A stretch of 6,383 nt of DNA from Verrucomicrobia bacterium 12-59-8 (GTDB taxonomy: Bacteria; Verrucomicrobiota; Verrucomicrobiae; Verrucomicrobiales; Verrucomicrobiaceae). Under the pieces are notes generated by a model. The model did no database searches. It saw only the letters and a program-made list of their open reading frames with translations, and was not told the origin of the DNA. Of the stretch, positions 1 through 6,333 are shown one piece after another. The translations under genes were made by a program, and so were the position numbers. The stretch is taken from the NCBI GenBank assembly GCA_002279765.1, contig NCCR01000254.1, positions 1 through 6,383 on the forward strand, read 5' to 3'. Within the stretch, counting starts at the first letter, position 1. Each line of letters opens with the position of its first letter.

Positions 1-300
1 GCTGCGCGGCAGCTCCCACACGCTGATATCGGCATGGTTAAACGTGATCGCAGGACGGCTCTGCCGCGCGAGGGCGATCATCCGCTCCGACACGTCGAGC
101 CCTTCGGCATTGAAGCCGTGCTTGAGCAGCAGATCTAAAAATCGTGGACTGCTGCCGCACCCGATGTCCAGCGCGTGGCCGCCGCTCGTCGCGAAACTCA
201 GCGCACGTTTAAACTGCGCGATCCCGTTGGTTTGAATGTGCGGCTCCTGCCACACATGGGCGATTTCATCGTAGCTGCGGGCGAGTTCGCGGGGAGTCAC
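1..300 (-). CDS. Class I SAM-dependent methyltransferase, N-terminal part (runs off left edge)
   Basis: About 100 residues are visible and the frame is open to the window edge, so the C-terminal half is missing. Residues 44-50 read LDIGCGS, the glycine-rich motif I that binds S-adenosylmethionine in class I methyltransferases. About 20 residues later an acidic residue in GLDVS (D69) fits motif II, which contacts the SAM ribose, and FNHADI (about 87-92) fits motif III. The N-terminus has a YDEIAHVW helix typical of small-molecule methyltransferases of the UbiE/Methyltransf_11/25 type. The substrate cannot be told. I chose the GTG at 300 because the protein then starts MTPRELARSYDEIA, as such enzymes commonly do. 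An in-frame GTG at 327 would overlap the apbE stop codon by four bases (GTGA) and add nine mostly hydrophobic residues; that coupled start is a real alternative. Neither start has a convincing Shine-Dalgarno sequence. It lies directly downstream of apbE and is probably co-transcribed with it. Confidence 0.88.
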   Translation of the reverse strand, partial: MTPRELARSYDEIAHVWQEPHIQTNGIAQFKRALSFATSGGHALDIGCGSSPRFLDLLLKHGFNAEGLDVSERMIALARQSRPAITFNHADISVWELPRS

Positions 301-323
301 AGGAGAAATGAAAACGATAAAGA

Positions 324-1313
324 TCACTCCGCAAACCGCGTCGTCACGTCCTTCACCTGTGCCGCCGCTTTCTCTCCGCGCTCTCTCCCCAGCACACACA
401 TCGCCGTCGCTAAAGCATCGCTCGTCGTGCAATCTGGCGCAATAACTGAGCACGCGATCCGCTCTGTCAGCCCCAGGCCGGTCTTCGGCGACACGATGTG
501 CGAGTACCGCGTGCCTTCGATCTCGGTGAACTGATACAAATCCCCCGATGTCGAGACGGCGCAGTTGTGCAGACGCACGGTGACGAGGTCTTCCTCGGCT
601 GCGGGCTTGGTGAACTGGCGGAGCTTGATCTCCCACGCCTCCTCTCCCGGCGGCGGATCGCCGATGGCGATGTCTCCACCGGCCATGACGAGGGCGCGGG
701 TGAGGCCGTGCTCGCGCAGGACTTTCAGACCGGCATCGGCGGCGTAACCTTTGGCGATGCCGCCGAGGTCGAGCAGCATGCCAGGTTTCAGCAGGGTGAT
801 GGTGCGTGCTTTTGCATCGAGCTGCACGGCGCGCCAGTCGGTGGCTGCAAGAGCCTGCTGCAGGCGGTCGGCGGGCGGGAGTTTGTGGGTGCGCTTGGTG
901 CGCCGCCAGAGGTGGCTGAGATTGCCGCAGGTGATGTCGAAGGCTCCGTCAGTGAGGCGGGAAAGTTCGCGGGAGCGTGAGACGATGTCGAAGAGATCGT
1001 CGCTGGCTTTGAAGGGTGTGTCGGGGCCTGCGTTGCAGAGCTGCATGAGCTCGCTGTTGGGTTCGTAATCGGAGAAGACGGCATTGAGCGCGGCGATGCG
1101 CTTGAATGCGGCATCTGCGGCGGCTTCCGCCTGCGCTTTGGTTTCCGCATGCAGGGAGATGCGGAAGGAGGTGAACATCAGCGGCGCGGAGAAATCAAAG
1201 CGCTCGAGGGCTCGCGCGGGGAGGGCGCAGAGGAGGAGGAGGAGGCTGGAGACGAGGGAACGCACGGAGTGACATGGAGCGTTGAACCAGGAAGGGTGGA
1301 AGATGGATTGCAT
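324..1313 (-). CDS. apbE: ApbE-family FAD:protein FMN transferase, exported
   Basis: A 329-aa protein, the usual length for ApbE with a leader. The family moves FMN from FAD onto a Ser/Thr of target flavoproteins (for example Rnf/Nqr subunits and other extracytoplasmic flavoproteins), on the outer face of the cytoplasmic membrane and with Mg2+. Residues 1-35 form a Sec signal peptide: a basic/polar stretch, a Leu-rich core (24-28) and a likely cleavage after ARA (33-35). Family motifs occur in order: DYEPNSE (82-88), FDIT (125-128), LDLGGIAKGYAAD (181-193), GGDIAIG (212-218), STSGD (254-258), HIVSPKTG (272-279) and TSDALATA (297-304), where D299 and T303 match the metal-binding Asp/Thr pair. 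Nothing is missing, so it should be active. The start at 1313 is the only one that keeps the whole leader; the upstream ribosome site is weak. No obvious flavoprotein target lies in the window. The methyltransferase gene follows closely. Confidence 0.95.
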   Translation of the reverse strand: MQSIFHPSWFNAPCHSVRSLVSSLLLLLCALPARALERFDFSAPLMFTSFRISLHAETKAQAEAAADAAFKRIAALNAVFSDYEPNSELMQLCNAGPDTPFKASDDLFDIVSRSRELSRLTDGAFDITCGNLSHLWRRTKRTHKLPPADRLQQALAATDWRAVQLDAKARTITLLKPGMLLDLGGIAKGYAADAGLKVLREHGLTRALVMAGGDIAIGDPPPGEEAWEIKLRQFTKPAAEEDLVTVRLHNCAVSTSGDLYQFTEIEGTRYSHIVSPKTGLGLTERIACSVIAPDCTTSDALATAMCVLGRERGEKAAAQVKDVTTRFAE

Positions 1314-1347
1314 GATGCCTATTCATGCGGATCGAGCTGCACCCAGA

Positions 1348-1361
1348 CCGGCTAAAGCCGG
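1348..1361. repeat. Small GC-rich hairpin between the roadblock gene and apbE
   Basis: CCGGC TAAA GCCGG forms a perfect 5-bp stem with a 4-base loop inside the 113-base gap 1314-1426. No T-run follows it on the minus strand, so it does not look like a classical intrinsic terminator. It could still be a weak transcript end, an mRNA stabiliser, or a copy of a dispersed intergenic element of the CCGGCTTTAGCCGG type. The rest of the gap has no clear -35/-10 pair for apbE. Confidence 0.4.
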
Positions 1362-1426
1362 GACTACAATACGAAGAGTCTGAACGCGCTAAAAGCCCGA
1401 ACTATGAACTTTGCTCCCTCAATTCT

Positions 1427-1825
1427 TCACCAGGCTGGCTCTGCATGCAGCGCATCAGCAAGACCGAACGCGGGCGCTGAGACGGGGCGCACGCGCGTCG
1501 TGACCGGCTTGGCCAGTTGCTGACAAGCGGCGCGCAGGGCGGGAATGACGTCGGTATTCTGGCAGCGGACGAGGAGCACGCGGCGCTGGGGCAGGCCGTG
1601 CAGGTAGATGACTCCGCCGTCATGCTGCTGCACGATTTCCAAACAATCGCCACTGCCGGAGCGGCGGCCGAGTTCGGACGCGGCAGATAGCGTGGCATGC
1701 GCGAGCACGAGGATGGCGGCGGTGGGTGGCTCGGCATCACCTGCACAGTCGAGCAGACGTCCGGCGTCATCGGCGATGGCGACCTGAATGACATCAGGCA
1801 GAGTGGCGAGGGCGGTGAGTTGCAT
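1427..1825 (-). CDS. Small roadblock/LC7-domain protein (MglB-like)
   Basis: A 132-aa protein with a single roadblock/LC7 fold over about residues 1-108. The pattern is an N-terminal amphipathic helix, a strand with IADDAGRLLD (17-26), a long alanine-rich helix (35-53), the strand CLEIVQQHDGGVIYLHGL (61-78), then RRVLLVRC (81-88) and a last helix (92-107). Roadblock proteins dimerise and bind Ras-like GTPases; MglB is the GAP and polarity partner of MglA. The immediate neighbour upstream is an MglA-type GTPase, 19 bases away, which supports that role. The frame stays open much further upstream inside the GTPase gene, but the ATG at 1825 lies just after the GTPase stop and starts exactly at the fold, so I use it. 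No Shine-Dalgarno sequence is visible, so translation may be coupled to the GTPase gene. The C-terminal 25 residues are low-complexity. The function is inferred from the fold and the neighbour. Confidence 0.82.
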   Translation of the reverse strand: MQLTALATLPDVIQVAIADDAGRLLDCAGDAEPPTAAILVLAHATLSAASELGRRSGSGDCLEIVQQHDGGVIYLHGLPQRRVLLVRCQNTDVIPALRAACQQLAKPVTTRVRPVSAPAFGLADALHAEPAW

Positions 1826-1844
1826 GGATAAATAAAGAGTAGGG

Positions 1845-2498
1845 TCAAGCTGCCAGGGCGTGGGTGGGCAGCTCGTGAGGCGAGGCCGAGGTGCTGTCCG
1901 CTGGCGCGGTGCGCAGGCGGAACTGATGCAGCACGGCCTGGGAGATGGCGTTGAGCGTGGCCAGCACGTTGCGGCCAGTGCGCGCGTCGGCTTCAAAGCT
2001 GAGGAAGGGCGTGGGCCGGTTGTTGAAGAGGTACTCCAGGTACTCCACGGGCGCGGCATTGGGCAGGTCGCGCTTGTTGTATTGAATGACGATGGGCAGG
2101 CGGTCGAGCGAGCTGTCGTTCATGCGCAGGTTGGCATCGAGGCTTTGCAGGGACTGCAGGTTGTCGCGCTGGCGGTCCATTTGTGAATCGGCCACGAAGA
2201 CCACGCCATCGGCCTGCCGCAGCACGAGTTGCAGCGTGGCGTTGTAAGTGACCTGGCCGGGCACGGTGTAGAGATGAAAGGTGGTCTTGTAGCCGGGCAG
2301 CGCATCCGCTTCGACGGCGAGGAAATCAAAGAACAGCGTGCGATCCTGCGCAGTGGAGAGCGAGACGAGATCGCTGCAGCCATTGGGATCCAGCTTGGCG
2401 TGGATCTGCTGGAGATTGGAGGTCTTCCCGCTGAGCGGAGTGCCGCAGTACACGATCTTGAAGCTGATCGTGCGTTCGTCGTGATTGATGCTGGGCAT
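1845..2498 (-). CDS. MglA-family small Ras-like GTPase
   Basis: 217 aa, against about 195 for typical MglA. The N-terminus (MPSINHDERTISFKIVYCG) aligns with MglA from its first residues, which fixes the start at 2498. Motifs: P-loop GTPLSGKT (19-26), QDRTLFFDF (51-59) in the switch I area, TVPGQ (78-82), which is the MglA version of the DxxG switch II motif, GVVFVADSQ (98-106), and guanine-specificity NKRD (141-144). EADARTG (169-175) sits where the G5 loop is expected. All nucleotide-binding elements are intact, so it should bind and cycle GTP. MglA proteins act in the cytoplasm as switches that set cell polarity or motility and are turned off by roadblock GAPs. A roadblock protein follows after 19 bases, and a giant protein with a roadblock-like C-terminus precedes it by 63 bases; the three probably form an operon. 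The extra C-terminal tail (from about 197) is polar and low-complexity. The P-loop differs from the common GPGLCGKT form. Confidence 0.93.
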   Translation of the reverse strand: MPSINHDERTISFKIVYCGTPLSGKTSNLQQIHAKLDPNGCSDLVSLSTAQDRTLFFDFLAVEADALPGYKTTFHLYTVPGQVTYNATLQLVLRQADGVVFVADSQMDRQRDNLQSLQSLDANLRMNDSSLDRLPIVIQYNKRDLPNAAPVEYLEYLFNNRPTPFLSFEADARTGRNVLATLNAISQAVLHQFRLRTAPADSTSASPHELPTHALAA

Positions 2499-2561
2499 GG
2501 CGGGAAGGAATGACGAATGAACAAACGAGATACGCCGCAGCCCATCGCAGAGCGCGGGCTT

Positions 2562-5500
2562 TTAGCCAAGCATGCGGGAGAGTTCGCGGGCGATGAGAGT
2601 GATCTTGTCGCGCATGCCGGTGGAGGGTTCGGCATCGTGCAGGACGCCGATGATGGTCTCTCCAGGGAAGCAGAAGGTCAGCAGACGCCCCCCCGCATTG
2701 AGCGTGAAAGTTTCCGCGCCTTCGATGCCGATCATCGGCGCAAGACCGCGCAACTGACGGGCGATGTCAGGAGCCTGGCGCTGGAATTCCGTGGCATCAG
2801 GCTTGGAGGCATCGGCGTGGCTGAGCACCTGCGAGCCATGCAGGCAGACGCAGGCGCTGAGGCCCTGCTGCGAAGCCAGCAGCTCGACGACCCGTGGCGC
2901 GGCAAGTTTTTCCTCGGTGCCAAGCAGCGCGCGCAGCAGGAGCTGATCCGTCTGCGTATCGAGCGGAGCCAGGCCGAGGAAGGAATGCTTCACCGCCGCC
3001 ATTTTAGCTGTAGCGGGAGCGGGCGAGGCCGGGGCGGAGGCTGCCGGAGCAAAAGAAGGGGAAGGTGCGGGCGCAGGCGCTGGTTTCGGCTCTGGTTTTG
3101 GCTCGGGCTTGGCCTGTGGTGCGGGCTCGGCAAACAGAGGCTTGCTGGCGGTGCTGAACAACCCCCGAGAGGCCGGTGGCTGCGCCGGAACGGGCGTGGA
3201 GAAAGAGGGGATTTCTTCCAAGGCGGGAGCGAACGAACCCGTGGGCTGGAACGGAGCCGGAGCCGGCGAGGCAAACAAGCTGGCGGTTGGTTTGCTTTCG
3301 GAGGCAGGGGTGAAAGCTGAGGCGGGCTGCTGTTGCGGTGGGGGGATCTGCCCGAGCAACTGAGCGCTGCTGAAGCCGGATTCGGCGGGTGCCTTGCCTG
3401 CCAGCGATCCCGTCGATGAAGAGGCAAAGGGATCGAAAGGTTTGGCGCTGCCTGCGAGTGGTGAGGTCGGCTGCGCGGGCTGTCCGAAAGCAGGCGGCTG
3501 CTGCGGCGCGCCGAAGGATTGAAACGCCCCGGCGAGCGGTTGCACAGGTGACGATGCCGTCGGCTGCGCGGCAGAAAAGAGCGGCGATGAAGCGGGGCCC
3601 GCTGGCGGTTCGGCGGCGGGCGGAGCAGCAAAGCTGAACTGCGCCGGAGCACTGGCAGGCGGAGAAGAGCCAAAGGCTGAAGCGGGTGCCGGACCTGCTG
3701 CGGAAGGGGCAAAAGCAAACTGCGCCGGAGCGCTCGCGGGCTGGGCGGAACCAAAGGCGGAAACAGGTGCTGGAGCCGCTGCTTGAGGCGTAAAGGAAAA
3801 TTGCGCCGGGGCCGCAGATGACTGAGCCGAGCCAAACGCCGAAACAGATTCTGGAGCCGCTGCGGGAGCCGAAAAAGCAAACGGTGCCGGATCACCGGCG
3901 GGCGGAGCCGAGCCAAAAGCTGAAGCAGGTTCAGGCGGTGCCGGGGGCGGAGAAAAACCAAACTGCGCGGGTCCTCCGGCAGGCGGAGAAGAAGCAAAAG
4001 CGGACACCGGTGCTGCAGGCTGGCTTTGCGCAAAGGGGGCCAATGCGGCTCCGAACATCGGCATCTCCGGTGCTGCTGCTGCGCCTGGTTGAGGCGCAGC
4101 CGCGGCGAACAGGGGCTGCGAATTCTGCGCGGGCTGCTGTGGCTGCTGCTGCTGCGGATTGGGCTGCACCGACAGGCGCGCGGGGGCTGCCGCCGGGGCG
4201 GGGGCACCAAAAGCGGTGGGAGCGGCAGAGGCAGGCGCCGCCGACATATGGGTGAGCGCATGGAACACCTCGTTCTGCGGCAGCTTGATTCTGAAATCAC
4301 GCTTCGCATTTGACAGCGTGTTGCGGAAACCGAGATCGGAAATGCCATCGACCAGCGCGCCGAGCTCCACCATGATGTTGCCGGAGGAAATCTGTTCGTG
4401 CAGGGTGCTGGCCTGAACGCTGGTAGTGATCCACGCTGGCAGGGTGGTCGGGTTGAAGCCGAGTTCTTCCACGCTGTAACCGCTCAACACCGTCGCGAAG
4501 CCCAGTTTTGCCATGCCCGATCCAGCGGGTGCATTCCCGGGTGCGGGTGGCGCTGCCGCTGCCTGTGCCGGAGCGGCGGCAGGTGCCGCAAATTGGGACT
4601 GGGATGGCTGTGCGAAGATACTCGGAGCAGGAGCTTCCGGCGCAGGTGCCGCCTCTTTCATGGCGGCCATGAAGGGCGAACCAAAAGGCATCCCTGGCGC
4701 GGTCGCCATGTCGGAAGGTGTGGACGCTCTTTGCTGCGCTTGCGGCGTGAATAAAACAGAAATGGAGGCCTGCGGCTGAACGGGCGCAGGGGCAGGCGCG
4801 GGGGCTGCGGGCATGCGGTTTTCCTGCGGGGCAGGAGAGAAGGGGGAATCGCCAGACGCAGGCGCTGCCGACGGCTGCGGCATGCCAAACGGCGAGGCAC
4901 CAGGAGCCGCCGCCCCAAATGAGAAAGGCGATCCCGTGGGTGGCACCTGCGCAGCCGCTGGTGCCTGCTGCTGCATTTCGAAAGGCGACGCACCAGGAGC
5001 GGCCCCACCAAGTGAGAAAGGCGATCCCGTGGGTGCTGCTTGCGCAGGCGCTGGAGCCAGCTGCTGCATCTCAAAAGGCGATGCGCCGGGAGCCGCCCCA
5101 CCAAGTGAGAAGGGAGATCCCGTGGGTGCTGCTTGCGCAGGCGCTGGAGCCAGCTGCTGCATCTCAAAAGGCGAGGCACTCGGAGCCGCCCCACCGAGAG
5201 AGAAAGGCGATCCTGTGGGTGCTCCCTGTGCGGGAGCTGCGGCTTGCTGCGGCATGCCAAAAGGAGATGCGCCGGGAGCCGCACCTAATGAGAAAGGCGA
5301 GGCAGCAGGCTGCTGTGGTGCCAGATCTGCGGCCGGTGGAGCCATTTGAAACGGCGATCCCATGGGGGCTGGCGCCGGCGTGGCTGGCTGTCCCAGCGAA
5401 AACGGCGAAGGTGTGGCCGCCGCCGCAGCAGCATTTCCTTCCCGCGCTTGAGCGATCAAGCTAGGAAGCTTCGAGGCTGGCAGTGCCACCATGCGCGGGT

Positions 5501-5996
5501 CCTGAGGCGAAATAGGCACCTGAAACAGCGCCGGGCACACGCGATACAGTTCAAACACCGGGAGCGCCGCCTGGCCGCTGCGCAGAGCGTTTTCAAGCAG
5601 GGCAGGGGGCAGGGAAAGCGGCTGCTCCGCTGGCAGCGCCCCCATGCGCACGACTTCGGGGGGCAGTTGGTTGATCACATCTCCCACCGTGAGCGGCGCA
5701 TTGGTGGGGGTTGCTCCAATGATGCTGAAGGGAGACATTCCTGTGGCTGAATTGATCGGCGGCGCTGCAATCGGTTCGTTGCCAGCCGTTTTGAAAAGTG
5801 GACTGCCCCCCATCTGAAAGGGAGACGCACCGGCTTGGGGCTGTGAAGGAGACGCTTGCATGGAGGGGAGACTGTTAGTGCCTGAGCCAGCCGCTCCCTG
5901 CGGATGAGCCCCCGCAACAAAGTACTGCTGAGCGCCGTGCCCCGGTTCGTTAGAACCGGCCCCACGCTGGAACAAACTTCGGAACGAAAAACTCAT
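2562..5996 (-). CDS. Giant Ala/Pro-rich FG/SPF-repeat scaffold protein with C-terminal roadblock/LC7-like domain
   Basis: 1144 aa from the ATG at 5996 (MSFSFRSLFQ). The frame can be extended to a TTG at 6032, but that adds an unconvincing cysteine-rich dozen residues. No signal peptide or membrane helix, so probably cytoplasmic. Layout: Gln/Gly/Ser-rich leader with SPF motifs (1-99); globular module 1 (about 100-184); SPF-repeat array, 31-aa period (about 200-390); Ala/Pro linker; globular module 2 (about 495-585, LGFATVLSGY to FHALTHMSA); Gln/Pro linker; FG-repeat array, 27-aa period (about 663-796); further Phe-spaced disorder with PAFGQ and SPLF motifs; a KPEPKPEPKP spacer (about 960); and a folded C-terminus (999-1144). 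The last part, with RVVELLASQQGLSACVCLHG, a long helix, then TFTLNAGGRLLTFCF and a closing helix, has the layout of a roadblock/LC7 domain. I do not recognise a named family for the whole protein. Its place before an MglA-type GTPase and a small roadblock protein suggests a scaffold or adaptor for that switch. Domain calls are by eye and the function is inferred. Confidence 0.85.
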   Translation of the reverse strand: MSFSFRSLFQRGAGSNEPGHGAQQYFVAGAHPQGAAGSGTNSLPSMQASPSQPQAGASPFQMGGSPLFKTAGNEPIAAPPINSATGMSPFSIIGATPTNAPLTVGDVINQLPPEVVRMGALPAEQPLSLPPALLENALRSGQAALPVFELYRVCPALFQVPISPQDPRMVALPASKLPSLIAQAREGNAAAAAATPSPFSLGQPATPAPAPMGSPFQMAPPAADLAPQQPAASPFSLGAAPGASPFGMPQQAAAPAQGAPTGSPFSLGGAAPSASPFEMQQLAPAPAQAAPTGSPFSLGGAAPGASPFEMQQLAPAPAQAAPTGSPFSLGGAAPGASPFEMQQQAPAAAQVPPTGSPFSFGAAAPGASPFGMPQPSAAPASGDSPFSPAPQENRMPAAPAPAPAPVQPQASISVLFTPQAQQRASTPSDMATAPGMPFGSPFMAAMKEAAPAPEAPAPSIFAQPSQSQFAAPAAAPAQAAAAPPAPGNAPAGSGMAKLGFATVLSGYSVEELGFNPTTLPAWITTSVQASTLHEQISSGNIMVELGALVDGISDLGFRNTLSNAKRDFRIKLPQNEVFHALTHMSAAPASAAPTAFGAPAPAAAPARLSVQPNPQQQQPQQPAQNSQPLFAAAAPQPGAAAAPEMPMFGAALAPFAQSQPAAPVSAFASSPPAGGPAQFGFSPPPAPPEPASAFGSAPPAGDPAPFAFSAPAAAPESVSAFGSAQSSAAPAQFSFTPQAAAPAPVSAFGSAQPASAPAQFAFAPSAAGPAPASAFGSSPPASAPAQFSFAAPPAAEPPAGPASSPLFSAAQPTASSPVQPLAGAFQSFGAPQQPPAFGQPAQPTSPLAGSAKPFDPFASSSTGSLAGKAPAESGFSSAQLLGQIPPPQQQPASAFTPASESKPTASLFASPAPAPFQPTGSFAPALEEIPSFSTPVPAQPPASRGLFSTASKPLFAEPAPQAKPEPKPEPKPAPAPAPSPSFAPAASAPASPAPATAKMAAVKHSFLGLAPLDTQTDQLLLRALLGTEEKLAAPRVVELLASQQGLSACVCLHGSQVLSHADASKPDATEFQRQAPDIARQLRGLAPMIGIEGAETFTLNAGGRLLTFCFPGETIIGVLHDAEPSTGMRDKITLIARELSRMLG
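3628..4008 (-). repeat. 81-bp in-frame tandem repeat array (27-aa FG-type unit, about five copies)
   Basis: Copies of the SAFGS-coding stretch lie at 3667, 3748, 3829, 3910 and 3991, exactly 81 bases apart. Each unit codes for about 27 residues: SAFGS or SAFAS, then a Pro/Ala/Ser spacer, PAQFxF or PAPFAF, and a second spacer. Copies differ at many third positions and some first positions, so the array is older than the 93-bp array further right, but its length has been kept exactly. It encodes the FG-repeat part of the giant protein. Confidence 0.92.
4846..5298 (-). repeat. 93-bp in-frame tandem repeat array (31-aa SPF unit)
   Basis: Repeat anchors (GATCC on the + strand) lie at 4930, 5023, 5116 and 5209, exactly 93 bases apart. 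A degenerate 84-base unit lies to the left and a 90-base unit to the right. The copies at 5023-5115 and 5116-5208 differ at about 8 of 93 positions and share 59 identical bases in a row (5023-5081 and 5116-5174), which points to recent duplication. Each unit codes for GASPFEMQQLAPAPAQ followed by AAPTGSPFSLGGAAP, so it carries two SPF motifs. Confidence 0.94.
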
Positions 5997-6046
5997 CGGC
6001 GGATAAGGCAGCCCGACTTGGCAACATAGCAAGCCTGTGTGAAAAA

Positions 6047-6059
6047 TCTAGTAATTATA
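6047..6059 (-). promoter_or_regulatory. Probable sigma-70-type promoter (-10 box) for the three-gene operon
   Basis: The minus strand reads TATAAT exactly at 6059-6054, in the only AT-rich stretch of the window, with a purine about seven bases on (near 6047) as a likely transcript start. This would give a leader of about 50 bases before the ATG at 5996. At the usual 17-base spacing the -35 hexamer would be ACGCAG, far from consensus, so the promoter may be weak or need an activator. It is a sequence-based prediction only. Confidence 0.45.
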
Positions 6060-6066
6060 AACAAAT

Positions 6067-6096
6067 ACCTCGGCATCTGCGTTATTTAAGCGAGGT
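6067..6096. promoter_or_regulatory. Inverted repeat ACCTCG-N18-CGAGGT over the -35 region, possible operator
   Basis: Two perfect 6-base arms (6067-6072 and 6091-6096) are 24 bases apart centre to centre and flank the place where a -35 box would sit for the TATAAT at 6054-6059. That placement fits a dimeric regulator, but arms this short can occur by chance and I cannot name a regulator. Confidence 0.25.
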
Positions 6097-6333
6097 TAAA
6101 TATTATTGCCACATAGTTCAAGGTTTTTTCATTGTTTTCATTCATCTGAATCATTGTTCAGCATCCTTCGGACCAATCACATGCGTTGAGTGCCTTCTTT
6201 CAAATCATAGCCGCTCGCTGATTGAAAATGACGGGTGAGTGCATCCCTCCGTTGGGGCTTCTCTGCCATGACCAGTGCCATCGTTTGGAGAACCAAGGGG
6301 CACAGGGCCAGTGACTCATCGATCCCATCATCG

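Noticed and set aside
1826..2059. Upstream extension of the small roadblock gene frame to 2059
   Set aside because: The extension lies inside the GTPase gene in another frame and reads as Ser/Thr/Pro/Arg-rich noise; the roadblock fold begins at the ATG at 1825.
2517..3320. 267-codon plus-strand frame opposite the C-terminus of the giant gene
   Set aside because: Antisense to a domain with clear fold-like patterning; rich in Arg/Gly/Trp with no recognisable motif.
2990..4348. 452-codon open frame on the minus strand, Arg/Pro/Leu/Ser-rich
   Set aside because: It is a frame-shifted reading of the repeat-rich giant gene; the composition has no fold-like pattern and follows from GC-rich Ala/Pro codons.
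4846..5298. CRISPR array as explanation for the regular repeats
   Set aside because: Units are contiguous with an in-frame 93-base period inside a coding gene; there are no unique spacers between short identical repeats.
4813..5349. 178-codon plus-strand frame with repeated Gly/Ala/Cys units, looking like a repeat protein
   Set aside because: It is antisense to the 93-bp array; any tandem repeat with a period divisible by three gives repetitive peptides in all frames. No promoter or ribosome site supports it.
5997..6032. Extension of the giant gene to a TTG at 6032
   Set aside because: It needs a rare start codon and adds MLCCQVGLPYPP, which looks non-coding; the ATG at 5996 gives a natural N-terminus.
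6146..6161. CTGAA/TTCAG stem as a transcription terminator
   Set aside because: AT-rich 5-bp stem with no T-run after it on either strand.
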